A DNA stretch of 42,394 nt from Opitutia bacterium Tous-C1TDCM (lineage in GTDB: Bacteria; Verrucomicrobiota; Verrucomicrobiia; Opitutales; Opitutaceae): assembly GCA_002288455.1 (NCBI GenBank), contig NEUS01000021.1, forward strand, positions 1 to 42,394. The letters are read 5' to 3'. The notes beneath the pieces are model-generated. The model was not told the origin of the DNA, searched no databases, and was given only the letters and a program-made list of their open reading frames with translations. Position 1 is the stretch's first letter. Every line of letters begins with the position of its first letter. A program made the position numbers and the translations under genes. Below are positions 30,005 through 37,941 of this stretch, one piece after another.

Positions 30005-30691
30005 ATGGACGACCCGATCCCGCCGCTCGATCCCGTCGCCGTTCGCGTGCTCGGCGCCCTCGTCGAGAAACAGCTCACGACGCCGGACTACTATCCGCTC
30101 ACGCTCAACGCCCTCGTCAACGCCTGCAACCAGCTCTCCAACCGCGAGCCGGTCATGGACCTCGACGAAACCGCCGTCCTCCGCGCGATCGGCGTCCTGC
30201 GCGAGCACCGGCTCGCGACGCTGTTCACCGGGGCCGAAAGCCGCGTCGCAAAATACAAGCACACGTTGACCGACGCCCTGCTCCTCACGCCCGGCGAAGT
30301 CGCTTTGCTTTGCGTTCTCTTCCTCCGCGGCCCGCAGACCCTCGGCGAACTGCGCCCGCGCACCGAGCGTATCTTCCGTTTCGATACCTTGCCGGAAACC
30401 GAGGCCGCCCTCGCCGTCCTCGCGGAACGGCAACCGCAGCCCCTCGTCGCGAAACTGCCCCGCGCCCCCGGCACCAAGGAATCGCGCTACGCCCACCTCT
30501 TCGGCGGCCCCGTCGAGGTCGTGGACTCAAGATCGGCGCCCGCCCCGGCGGCTCTCATCGCGTCCCCTCTGGCTCCGGTCCCCGCCGCCGCCGACCGCCT
30601 CGCCCGCCTCGAAACCGAGGCCGTCGCCCTCCGCGCCGAATTGGCCGAACTCAAAGCCGAGTTCGCCCGCTTCCGCGCGCAGTGCGATTGA
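30005..30691 (+). CDS. YceH/DUF480 family winged-helix protein
   Basis: A 228-residue protein of the UPF0502 (DUF480) family. It starts at ATG 30005, 47 bp after glnS. The family pattern is clear: LDPVAVRVLGALVEKQLTTP, YYPLTLNALVNACNQLSNREP, then a second winged helix with LTPGEVALLCVLFLRGPQTLGEL. A coiled segment (RLARLETEAVALRAELAELK) ends the protein, as in E. coli YceH. The two winged helices suggest DNA binding, but the function of the family is not settled. Its nearness to glnS on the same strand suggests co-transcription. Confidence 0.9.
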   Translation: MDDPIPPLDPVAVRVLGALVEKQLTTPDYYPLTLNALVNACNQLSNREPVMDLDETAVLRAIGVLREHRLATLFTGAESRVAKYKHTLTDALLLTPGEVALLCVLFLRGPQTLGELRPRTERIFRFDTLPETEAALAVLAERQPQPLVAKLPRAPGTKESRYAHLFGGPVEVVDSRSAPAPAALIASPLAPVPAAADRLARLETEAVALRAELAELKAEFARFRAQCD

Positions 30692-30738
30692 ATCGAATCA
30701 CACCCCGGTGACCGCCGCCCCTGCGCGGCTCGCCGCCG

Positions 30739-31425
30739 TCAGGCCGCCGGTTCGCCGGCGGGGCCCGCCCCGCGGTTACCCGGACTGAGCACCCGGTACT
30801 TCAGGTGCGAAACTCCGGGGCCGGCCAGGGTCCGGACAAGTTCGAGGCTCACGTTTTCATCCGCGACGCGGTCGAGCAGGCGCTCGCCGCCCCCGAGCAA
30901 AATCGGCACGACGTGCAGTTCCAGTTCGTCCAGCAATCCCGCCGCCAGGAACTGCTGCACGGTCCGCGCCCCGCCGGCAAGATTCACGTCCCGGTCGCCC
31001 GCCGCCACCCGGGCCTGCTCGAGCGCGGAAGCGATACCGTCAGTCACAAAATGAAACGTCGTGCCGCCCGCCATGACGAGCGGCGCCCGCGCGTGATGCG
31101 TCAGCACGAACACCGGATGCCCGTACGGCGGCGTCTCGCCCCACCACCCGCGCCACGGATTTTCGCCCCAGGGCCCGCGGACCGGGCCGAACATATTCCG
31201 CCCCATCACGGTCGCGCCGACGTGCGCGAACATCTCGCGCATCACATCGTCGTTCACCCCGGTTTCGCCGCCGGCGCCGCCGAGCATCGCCCGGAACGTA
31301 CGGGTCGGAAACACCCATTCGTGCAGACGCCGCGCGCCTTCGCCGAGCGGGTTGGCCGCGCTTTGGTTCGGCCCGGCGGCATAGCCGTCGAGCGAGATCG
31401 TGATACTGCAACGGAGTTGTCCCAT
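30739..31425 (-). CDS. Dihydrofolate reductase/RibD C-terminal domain protein
   Basis: A 228-residue single-domain protein of the RibD_C/DHFR-like superfamily, probably an NADPH-dependent reductase. The N-terminus MGQLRCSITISLDGYAAGPNQS, the central GATVMGRNMFGPVRGPWG and PVFVLTHHARAPLVMAGGTTFHFV, and the late VNLAGGARTVQQFLAAGLLDELELHVVPILLGGGERL follow the family closely. Stand-alone members are often YyaP/YwjB-type enzymes of unknown substrate; it is not a true folate DHFR. ATG at 31425 has a pyrimidine-rich leader. A heptad array and the SRPBCC gene lie upstream on the same strand. Confidence 0.9.
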   Translation of the reverse strand: MGQLRCSITISLDGYAAGPNQSAANPLGEGARRLHEWVFPTRTFRAMLGGAGGETGVNDDVMREMFAHVGATVMGRNMFGPVRGPWGENPWRGWWGETPPYGHPVFVLTHHARAPLVMAGGTTFHFVTDGIASALEQARVAAGDRDVNLAGGARTVQQFLAAGLLDELELHVVPILLGGGERLLDRVADENVSLELVRTLAGPGVSHLKYRVLSPGNRGAGPAGEPAA

Positions 31426-31525
31426 GGGCGGAAGCGAGTCGGATGTTTGCGGCCCTGGCTAAGAAATCGCCCGGGATGCCGATGCGGCGGGCAGAGCCTT
31501 GTCCGCCCCATCTCGGCATTCCGGT

Positions 31526-31553
31526 CTTTCAGCTTTCAACCTTCACCTTTCAA
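31526..31553 (-). repeat. Heptad-repeat array downstream of the SRPBCC gene (locus C)
   Basis: Four contiguous 7-bp units; on minus they read TTGAAAG, GTGAAGG, TTGAAAG, CTGAAAG in transcription order. The array begins 14 nt after the SRPBCC stop (31568-31570). Between them is GGGGCTGA-type sequence that resembles the junction at the trmL stop, with the TGA stop lying inside a GCTGAAC word. Only one arm is present. Confidence 0.85.
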
Positions 31554-31567
31554 CCGCGTTCAGCCCC

Positions 31568-32014
31568 TCAGGCCGGGATCTCCGGCTCCACCAACCGCGC
31601 AAGTTGGACCAGCGAATCCTGCCAACCCAGATAGCACATTTCCGCCGGAATCACGGCCGGCACGCCCGCCTGCACGACGGTAAGTTCGGTGCCGCAACTT
31701 ACCTTGGTCAGCGTCACCGTCACTTCGATCACTCCCGGCAGATTCGGATCGTCGAACTTGTCCGTGTAGCGGAGCCGCTCGTTCGGCACCAATTCAAGAT
31801 AGGTCCCGCCGAAGGCATGGGAATTGCCGCTCGCGAAATGCGTGAACGACATGCGGAACGTGCCGTCGACCTTCGCTTCGAGATGCTCGATCGCCGCCGT
31901 GAAACCATAAGGCGGCAACCACCGGCACATCGCCGCCGGTTCAAGAAAGGCCCGGTAGATTTTTTCCGGCGGGGAACGCAACACACGGTGCAGGCGGATG
32001 GTATGGGTGGACAT
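31568..32014 (-). CDS. SRPBCC (AHSA1/START-like) domain protein
   Basis: A 148-residue protein of the activator-of-Hsp90-ATPase-like START superfamily with a helix-grip fold. Typical motifs are HRVLRSPPEKIYRAFLEPAA, CRWLPPYGFTAAIEHLEAKV, GGTYLELVPNERLRYTDKF and a C-terminal helix GWQDSLVQLARLVEPE. Such proteins bind hydrophobic ligands; most bacterial members have no known substrate. ATG at 32014 is followed by the usual short lead-in. It is transcribed toward the RibD/DHFR-like gene, with a heptad array directly after its stop. An inverted repeat (CGCG-AAAA-CGCG core, 32031-32054) lies about 17 bp upstream of the start and may be a regulator site. Confidence 0.9.
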   Translation of the reverse strand: MSTHTIRLHRVLRSPPEKIYRAFLEPAAMCRWLPPYGFTAAIEHLEAKVDGTFRMSFTHFASGNSHAFGGTYLELVPNERLRYTDKFDDPNLPGVIEVTVTLTKVSCGTELTVVQAGVPAVIPAEMCYLGWQDSLVQLARLVEPEIPA

Positions 32015-32128
32015 AGGAAAGGGTGCGATCGGACGCGCGAAAACGCGTTTGTCCCATCCCGACGAAACAACCGTCGGCCGCCGGACACCGCCACCGCATT
32101 TTTCGCCGCCACCCCGATCGGAGTTAAT

Positions 32129-32275
32129 TCATACGGCTTGCCGGGCACTCCCCGCCCACGGGCCGCTGCCCCTCGGCAACCGCACCGTAAACGTTGCGCC
32201 CCGGTCCACCGCGCTCGCCGCGGCGAGGGTTCCGCCGTGGGCCTCGACGATGGCCTGCGAAATCGACGGATCGAT
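32129..32275 (-). pseudogene. Histidine kinase C-terminal remnant
   Basis: On minus, a short frame ending at TGA (32129-32131) encodes SISQAIVEAHGGTLAAAS and ATFTVRLPRGSG, the end of an HATPase_c domain just after the G2 box. In an intact kinase this follows GTGLGL; here the preceding residues are IDP, encoded by sequence at the edge of a heptad-repeat element. Everything upstream (sensor, HisKA, N and G1 boxes) is gone. The breakpoint and the repeat coincide. It is not a copy of the kinase at 6506, whose tail reads differently. Non-functional. Confidence 0.8.
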
Positions 32276-32303
32276 CTCTCAACCCTCAACTTTCGGCTCT
32301 CAG
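32276..32303 (-). repeat. Single-arm heptad element at kinase breakpoint (locus D)
   Basis: Four 7-bp units; on minus CTGAGAG, a degenerate unit, TTGAGGG, TTGAGAG, the same order as the right arm of locus A (8204-8231). A 21-bp stretch (32271-32291) is identical to 8199-8219, including 5 bp beyond the array. It starts 15 nt after the stop of the gene at 32319 and ends at the truncated histidine kinase. Confidence 0.85.
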
Positions 32304-32318
32304 CTGCAAGATTCCGGC

Positions 32319-33974
32319 TCAGCGCTCTTCCGCCGCCGCCAATTCCGCCCGCAATTTCTCCACGCCCGCGCGCGTTTCTTCGTCCATCGGAAACGCCGCC
32401 CCGGCCGCCAACAGCGCCGCCGCCTCCGTCTTCCGCCCGTGCCGCGCCAGCGCCCTTGCGATCGGCAAACCCACCGCCGGCCGCCCCGCAAACAACCGCG
32501 CCCCGCGCTCCAATTCCGCCCACTCCTCCCGGTTCGGCGCCAACTCGCACGCCGTCCACGCGTCCGCCAGCAAAGCATAGATCTCCGGCAACGCCGGCGC
32601 CTGCGGCAAAGTCTGGCGCAATGGCGCGATCACCGGCGCCAGCTGCGCGAACGGCCACGTCGCCGTCCCGCCCGCCGCGCGCGGCAGCTCCGTCCACCGC
32701 AGCCACGCCAATTCGTAATACGCCCGCGGCCGCACCACCCCGCCCGCCGTCGCCGCTTCCAACCATGGCCGCGCCGCCGCGGCCGCCCCCGCGTCGATCT
32801 CGCACAGCCCCATCGTCGCCAACAGCCGCGGATCCCGGTCGCCCGCATCGTAGGCCCGGCGCAGCGTCCGGCGCGCCTGCGCGATGTACGGCTCCACCAC
32901 CTGCGGCAACCGCCGGCGCACATGGCCGATCGCCAACCGCTCCCACTCGCCGCGCACGCGCGCCACCTGGTTCGGCGTCGCTTTCTCCACCGTGAAGTCC
33001 GGCACCGCCGGCGTTTTCCCCGGACTGATCCACGCCGTTTCCCGCACCGCCTTCGGCAAATAGTCGCTCAACCGGTCGCGCAATTCCGCGTAATCGAAAC
33101 CGAAATTCGCCTCGAACTGTTCCTCCGTGATCGGCCCTTCCGCCGCCTGCGCCGCCAATTTCCAAAACGCGTCCCGCACCGGCCCGCCCGTCACCCACGC
33201 CCAACGCACCAGCAGCTCCTGCGTCGACGCCCGCGTCGCCACCCGCCGCGGATAACGCGTCTCCACCGCCCGCCGCGCCTCGTTCGCAAACAGCTCGCTC
33301 GCCGGCAGCACCGCGCGCGGCCGCAACGGATCCGCCGCGAGCGCGTCGCTCTCACCCTCATTTTCCCACACCAGCGGATTGAGCGTGATCGGATGCAGCA
33401 CGAAGTCCGTCCGCCGCCAGGCGCGCTCGACGCCGTCGACCAGCCACGCCGGCAGCGCCGGCACCCGGATCTGCACGAGAAACCGCACGTGGCTCGGCGC
33501 AATGCTGAGCCCCGCGGCATCGAATCTCCCTTCGTCGATGTAGGCGATCGAGCCGTGCAGATCGCGGTCCGCCAGCCGCATGCTCGGCGCGATATCCACT
33601 CCGCCGCTGCGCGCCCCCGCCGCCTGCAGTTCACGCTGGATCTCCGCACTCACGGTCTGCTGCAGATCCTGGGAATACAGCACGAAGATCGAAGGCGGAT
33701 CCATCCGGCCGAGAAACTCTTCCGGCACCAGCGCGCGCACCTGTTGCAGTTTGTCGAGCCAGCCTTCGACGAGGCTGCGCGTCGTGCCGGCCGAGCACCG
33801 CGACAGAAACTCCGTGCCCCCGGCATTGACGTAGAGCCAAGGCACACCGGAAACCGATTCCTCCACCATCATCGGCGGCAACTCCACCCGCGGACCGGCG
33901 TTGGCCGCCGCCAGCGTCCCCGCCCCCGCCAGCCAAACGGCCACCCCCCACGCGATCGCGCCGCGGGCGTTCAT
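32319..33974 (-). CDS. Exported protein resembling an inactive MA-type peptidase, with helical repeat tail
   Basis: A 551-residue exported protein (signal peptide GVAVWLAGAGTLAAANA). The N-terminal half resembles the peptidase-MA-like/DUF1570 group: a domain starting WLYVNAGGTEFLSRC, then APSHVRFLVQIRVPALPAWLVDGVE. In active members the segment before PAWL carries the zinc motif HExxH; here it reads HVRFL, so no zinc site is expected. The C-terminal half (about 370-550) is helical and repeat-like (LLATMGLCEIDAGAAAAARP, EIYALLADAWTACELAPN), like TPR. A strong Shine-Dalgarno AAGGAGG precedes the ATG, which overlaps the upstream stop by 4 nt. Function unknown; a scaffold role is a guess. Confidence 0.75.
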   Translation of the reverse strand: MNARGAIAWGVAVWLAGAGTLAAANAGPRVELPPMMVEESVSGVPWLYVNAGGTEFLSRCSAGTTRSLVEGWLDKLQQVRALVPEEFLGRMDPPSIFVLYSQDLQQTVSAEIQRELQAAGARSGGVDIAPSMRLADRDLHGSIAYIDEGRFDAAGLSIAPSHVRFLVQIRVPALPAWLVDGVERAWRRTDFVLHPITLNPLVWENEGESDALAADPLRPRAVLPASELFANEARRAVETRYPRRVATRASTQELLVRWAWVTGGPVRDAFWKLAAQAAEGPITEEQFEANFGFDYAELRDRLSDYLPKAVRETAWISPGKTPAVPDFTVEKATPNQVARVRGEWERLAIGHVRRRLPQVVEPYIAQARRTLRRAYDAGDRDPRLLATMGLCEIDAGAAAAARPWLEAATAGGVVRPRAYYELAWLRWTELPRAAGGTATWPFAQLAPVIAPLRQTLPQAPALPEIYALLADAWTACELAPNREEWAELERGARLFAGRPAVGLPIARALARHGRKTEAAALLAAGAAFPMDEETRAGVEKLRAELAAAEER

Positions 33975-35572
33975 TCGACCTCCTTTTTTATTCCCGCCGG
34001 CCCCGCGCCCCAAGCCAGCTGTTGCCGGAAAAACTCGTCGATCCGCCGGTACGTCGCCGCCCGCGCCCCCGGTTCCGCCGTCGCCAATCCCGGATCGCTC
34101 CGCAGCAACCGCGCCGAGCCTGCCTCCGCCCCGGACCCGCCCGCCCGCGCCGGCCCATCGAGCACGACCCCGCAGCGAAACCAGTCCGGCCGCCCCTGCA
34201 ACGCCCGCCACGCCGCCTCGCCGCCTTCCCCGTGTCCCAGCACCGCCACGCGGCTCCGGTCGAGCGCCCGCTCCGGGTGCCGCGCCGCCAACCACTCGAC
34301 GCCCGCCTGCACATCCTCGACCAGCCCCGGACCCATCGGCCCGGACCCGCGGCCCAGACTCAATACCGCGAAACCCTGATCCGCGAACACCTGCGCCTCC
34401 GCATCGAAGGCCCCGGCCGGCCGCCCTCCGTTCTCGCCGGGAAACACCACCACCAACGGCAGCAGCGGACCGCGCGGTTTCCGCGGCCACGTGATCCGGC
34501 CGTCGACCGGTCCGCCCCCGCCCGCGAACCGGAAGGGCCTCGTCTCGTTGAACTTCGCCGCCACGAACCACGGCGCGCGGCGAAACAGTTCCACCACGAG
34601 GTCGTCCGGCCTCTGCCACACAAACACCCGCCCCGGATCGCCACCCCCGGTCACCCGGAACACCACGCGTCCGCGGTTCTCGCTCCAGTCCGCCAGGTCC
34701 ACGCGCCGCCGCGGAAACTTTTCCTCCAGTGTCCGCTGCACCCGCGCCAAATCCTCGTCCTGCCACACCGCCGCCGGGCCCGGTCCCGTCTGGCGTTGGC
34801 CGACGACCTTGAGCCGGAACCAATCGTACACTTGCGGTTCCCCCGGCGGCGCCGGCCAATCGCCGCCGAATTCCGCCACCGACCCCGTCCGCACATCCAC
34901 GAGATACTGCATCGGCGGCCCGTAGCCGCCGCGCGTGCGCACGATCAGTTGCTCCGGATCGCGCGGATAAAATCCCAAAACATCAAGATGCGGCAACCGG
35001 GCCCGCAACGGTTCGTCCCCCGCCGTTTTCACCTGCGCCGCCGGCTTCAGCAAATCGGCCAGGGAGTTCCGCGCGTCCGTGGCCGTTTCGATGAACGTGC
35101 GGGAATCCGCCAGCACGCCCAACCGCTGCCCGTCCGCATCCAGCGCGAGAATCGGCGCGCGGATCGCCGGCCCGTCGAGCAACAGTCCGTCCCCGCCGGC
35201 CGCCGCCGGCCGCACCCACTCCGCCGGCGCAAACACCAGCCGCTCCGGCGTCGCCCAGCGCAAAAACCGCAGCTGCGTCGGCGCCGGCTCGTCCCCGTGT
35301 CTGCCTTCGGGATCGGCATCCACCGCGACCGTCCGCCGCGCCCCGCCCCGATCAAGATCGAGCATCGTGATCCCGAGCCGGTGCTCGAGCCGCGTCGTGT
35401 ACGCCACGCGCCGGCCGTCCGGGGAAATCGCCAGGTGCTCCCCTTGCAGCGGGCGAAACAACAGCTCCACCCGATCCTCGAACGCCGCCGCCGGCGACAG
35501 CACGGCCACGACGATGGACGCAGCGGAAATCCTAAGGCGGGGCAGCCTCACAACCCCACCACAGCTCGTCAC
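33971..35572 (-). CDS. Exported alpha/beta-hydrolase (S9-like) lacking the nucleophile Ser
   Basis: A 533-residue protein from GTG at 35572 with a signal peptide (SAASIVVAVLSPAAAF). The first 340 residues look like a beta-propeller (AISPDGRRVAYTTRLEHR), and the C-terminal part like an S9/dienelactone-type hydrolase: LLPLVVVFPGENGG, QVFADQGFAVLSLGRGSG and RVAVLGHGEGGEAAW. The nucleophile elbow, normally GxSxGG, reads GHGEGG (446-451) with Gly448 in the Ser position; the codon is GGG. It should be unable to act as a serine hydrolase. It is followed by the gene at 33974 with an ATGA overlap, so the two are made together. Alternative start GTG at 35551. Family assignment from motifs; role unknown. 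Confidence 0.78.
   Translation of the reverse strand: MTSCGGVVRLPRLRISAASIVVAVLSPAAAFEDRVELLFRPLQGEHLAISPDGRRVAYTTRLEHRLGITMLDLDRGGARRTVAVDADPEGRHGDEPAPTQLRFLRWATPERLVFAPAEWVRPAAAGGDGLLLDGPAIRAPILALDADGQRLGVLADSRTFIETATDARNSLADLLKPAAQVKTAGDEPLRARLPHLDVLGFYPRDPEQLIVRTRGGYGPPMQYLVDVRTGSVAEFGGDWPAPPGEPQVYDWFRLKVVGQRQTGPGPAAVWQDEDLARVQRTLEEKFPRRRVDLADWSENRGRVVFRVTGGGDPGRVFVWQRPDDLVVELFRRAPWFVAAKFNETRPFRFAGGGGPVDGRITWPRKPRGPLLPLVVVFPGENGGRPAGAFDAEAQVFADQGFAVLSLGRGSGPMGPGLVEDVQAGVEWLAARHPERALDRSRVAVLGHGEGGEAAWRALQGRPDWFRCGVVLDGPARAGGSGAEAGSARLLRSDPGLATAEPGARAATYRRIDEFFRQQLAWGAGPAGIKKEVE
33979..33985 (-). promoter_or_regulatory. Strong Shine-Dalgarno AAGGAGG
   Basis: The only textbook ribosome binding site I see in the window. 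It lies inside the last codons of the S9-like gene (IKKEVE), 4 nt before the ATG at 33974, and supports coupled translation of the two genes and the choice of that start. Confidence 0.85.
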
Positions 35573-35669
35573 ATGCCAGCGGCCAAGACGAATTGCGTAA
35601 CGTCGCGGTCACAAGCCTCACGCATCGGCCCCGCGCCGTCCGGCCGCCTTGGACTTCGGGAATCGGCCT

Positions 35670-36512
35670 TTAAGTTTCACCCAGCAACTCCGCGATCGCC
35701 TCGCTCCACCCGGCGGGCCCGGCCGCCGCGATTTTCCGCACCCCCGGCACCCCGATCTCCGCCCAGCCGCCGTCGCGGCCCGCCAACAGATATGGCCGGT
35801 CCACCGCCGCGAGCAGGCTCGCGTCGTTCGCCGCATCGCCCAATCCCGCCGTCACAACCGGTCCGGTCGCCGCGTACCGCTCGGCCAGCCATCGCACCGC
35901 GCGGCCCTTGTCGACGTTCACCGAGGTCACGGTCCGAAAACGACCGCCGTGCGCCGCCTGCAGGCCCTCCGCCGCCAAAGCGGCCGCCAACTTCGTCCAT
36001 TCCGCCTCGGGCCACGCATCGACCAGCGTCTCGCTGCAATCGCGTTGCCGCGCGCGCGCCGCCGCCGGCAAATCGAGTCCCGTCCGCGCCGCGATTTCCG
36101 CCACCGTCAATTCGGCATATCCCGTCGCCTTCACCCCGGCCGCCGCCGCCGCCCGGCGCAGGCCCGCCTTCACTTCGGCAAACGGTCGGCCCAGCGCCCA
36201 GACCCGCTCGCCCTCGTCCGCTCCCGCGATCCCGCCTTCGCCCAGCGCCAAGCCGGCGGCCGCCGGCACGATGATCGCCGCCCCGTTCTCCACGATATAG
36301 GGGACCTGCGTCAGGCCGTGTTCCTCCCGCAGCGGCCGTTGTTCCGCCGCCGTCTTCGAGGAGCAAAACACCACCGGCACCCCCGCTGCCGCGAGCCGCG
36401 CCAGCGCCCCCCGCGCCGGCGCCGCGGAATACGTCCGCGCGTCCAGCAGCGTCCCGTCCAGGTCCGTAAACACCACGAGACGCGGCGGCCGCGCGGCAGC
36501 TGGAGCGGTCAT
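35670..36512 (-). CDS. mpgP: Mannosyl-3-phosphoglycerate phosphatase
   Basis: HAD-family phosphatase that removes phosphate from mannosyl-3-phosphoglycerate to give the compatible solute mannosylglycerate. It has 280 residues from ATG at 36512. HAD motif I is FTDLDGTLLD with Asp17 and Asp19; motif II is FCSSKTAAEQ; the motif III Lys202 is in SVNVDKGRAV; motif IV is GLGDAANDASLL (Asp226 and Asp230). The Cof-type cap between them and SVNVDKG are typical of MPGP. The frame extends upstream into the synthase gene, but ATG 36512 lies 7 nt after its stop and matches the family start. Operon partner of the synthase, which strongly supports the assignment. Confidence 0.92.
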   Translation of the reverse strand: MTAPAAARPPRLVVFTDLDGTLLDARTYSAAPARGALARLAAAGVPVVFCSSKTAAEQRPLREEHGLTQVPYIVENGAAIIVPAAAGLALGEGGIAGADEGERVWALGRPFAEVKAGLRRAAAAAGVKATGYAELTVAEIAARTGLDLPAAARARQRDCSETLVDAWPEAEWTKLAAALAAEGLQAAHGGRFRTVTSVNVDKGRAVRWLAERYAATGPVVTAGLGDAANDASLLAAVDRPYLLAGRDGGWAEIGVPGVRKIAAAGPAGWSEAIAELLGET

Positions 36513-36519
36513 CGCCGGT

Positions 36520-37719
36520 TCACGCCGCCGAAGCCGGCGCGGCCACGCGGCGCTCCACCGCTTCGCGCGCCACCGCCGCAAATTGGCCGAGATCCAATTT
36601 GTCGAGGCTCGGATAAACGTGCACCGGCGCGAGCGAATCCCCTTCCTTCAGGTAGCCGCCTTGGCGCAGCTCCGCGTCGATTTCCTGCTGCAGCCCGGGC
36701 GGACAAAGCCGCGAGTGATACACCGTCGCCAGCGAGCCGCGGATCATGTCGGCGATGTGGTCCTCGCCTTTGTTCTCATGCAGATGCGGATTCCGCGATT
36801 CGATCTGGCAGATCCGGATCAGCCGCCGCATGTCGCCGTGCTCCGACGGGATCGCCCCGCCGTACTGCTCCAGCAAATCGATGAAGTGGAAGGGCTCCAC
36901 CGCGTAGCCGGTCGCGTAGCGGATCGACATCGCGAGCTCCAAGGTCAGCGCGTGTTCGCCCGCGTTGCCGGTCTTCACGATCTCGGTTTCGAAACCCGTG
37001 TGGTGGCTCAGCAGCCGGTTCAGCGCGTGGTTGCAGTGCCGCGAGCTGCGGCCCCATTTCGCAAAGTACAGCGCCTGCTCCACGATCTTGGGTTTCGAGT
37101 GCCAGGAAATCCGCACGAGCGTGTGGTCCCCGCCGTGCATCAGGAAACCGGCCGCGTACTCGCGGATGTACTCGTTCACCGCCCCGGGGAAATAGTTGTC
37201 GCTGTCGACGAAGCCGACGTACCTCCGCCCCAGCATCCGCGCCAGCACGGTGCCGATCATCATGCCCTCGGCCTTGCCGTTGCGCACGGTGCCGCGCTCG
37301 TCCAGCAACTCGGGGTAGCCGCCGGCCGCGAACGCCGCCCCGATCACCGGATCCTTCTGGTGCACGATCACCACCTGCTTGCGCGTGAAACGGCAGAAAT
37401 TCGCGATCGATTCCTGCTCGAGGAAGAAACGGTCGATCGGTTCGCGCGGGCTGTTCGAGACCACGATCACGAGGCAGGAATTCGGAATCCCCACCAGCAC
37501 GCCCTCGATCAGTTTCAGCCGCTCCCCTCTCACCGGCACCACGATCGCCATCTCGCGCTGCACGCCGTAGATCGCCTCCGCCGGCAGGCTGCGCACCACC
37601 GCGTCCTCCTGCCCCGGCAACTCCGCCTCCGGCCCGGCGTCGAGTTCGTAGATTTTCTGCAGGCCATAGATTCGGACCGCCCCGAGACGGTCAAACTCAC
37701 GTGGGATTTCGATACGCAT
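36520..37719 (-). CDS. mpgS: Mannosyl-3-phosphoglycerate synthase
   Basis: Transfers mannose from GDP-mannose to 3-phosphoglycerate with retention of configuration (GT55), the first step of mannosylglycerate synthesis. It has 399 residues, the family's size. MRIEIPREFDRLGAVRIYG is the typical start; GxxxMM in GKAEGMM (148-154) and the metal-binding DSDNYFPG (172-179) form the active site; HHTGFETEIVKTGNAGEHAL and HENKGEDHI match the GT55 core. ATG at 37719 is chosen over an open upstream frame because it begins the homology. The phosphatase follows in the same operon. The product protects against salt and heat and is best known from thermophiles and marine bacteria. Confidence 0.95.
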   Translation of the reverse strand: MRIEIPREFDRLGAVRIYGLQKIYELDAGPEAELPGQEDAVVRSLPAEAIYGVQREMAIVVPVRGERLKLIEGVLVGIPNSCLVIVVSNSPREPIDRFFLEQESIANFCRFTRKQVVIVHQKDPVIGAAFAAGGYPELLDERGTVRNGKAEGMMIGTVLARMLGRRYVGFVDSDNYFPGAVNEYIREYAAGFLMHGGDHTLVRISWHSKPKIVEQALYFAKWGRSSRHCNHALNRLLSHHTGFETEIVKTGNAGEHALTLELAMSIRYATGYAVEPFHFIDLLEQYGGAIPSEHGDMRRLIRICQIESRNPHLHENKGEDHIADMIRGSLATVYHSRLCPPGLQQEIDAELRQGGYLKEGDSLAPVHVYPSLDKLDLGQFAAVAREAVERRVAAPASAA

Positions 37720-37941
37720 AAATTCGGCGGGACCAAGAAGCATGGGCGCCGCCCGCCACGATGACGGCCGCATTTCCCCGACCCGGACGAGCGATCAAAG
37801 TTCGCGGCCGCGCCGTGGGGAAGCCCAATCGTCGCCGCCGCGGAAAATTTCCGCCAACTCCCGCGGCCCGACCTTGCCCGCACCCGCGTCGCACCGCCGC
37901 CGGCCTTGAGCTCCGCCCCGCAATCCGCTGCCGTGGCCGTC

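Noticed and set aside
34022-36274. A 750-residue Arg/Pro-rich open frame on plus
   Set aside because: Runs antisense through the S9-like gene and the phosphatase gene; composition reflects the complementary codons only.
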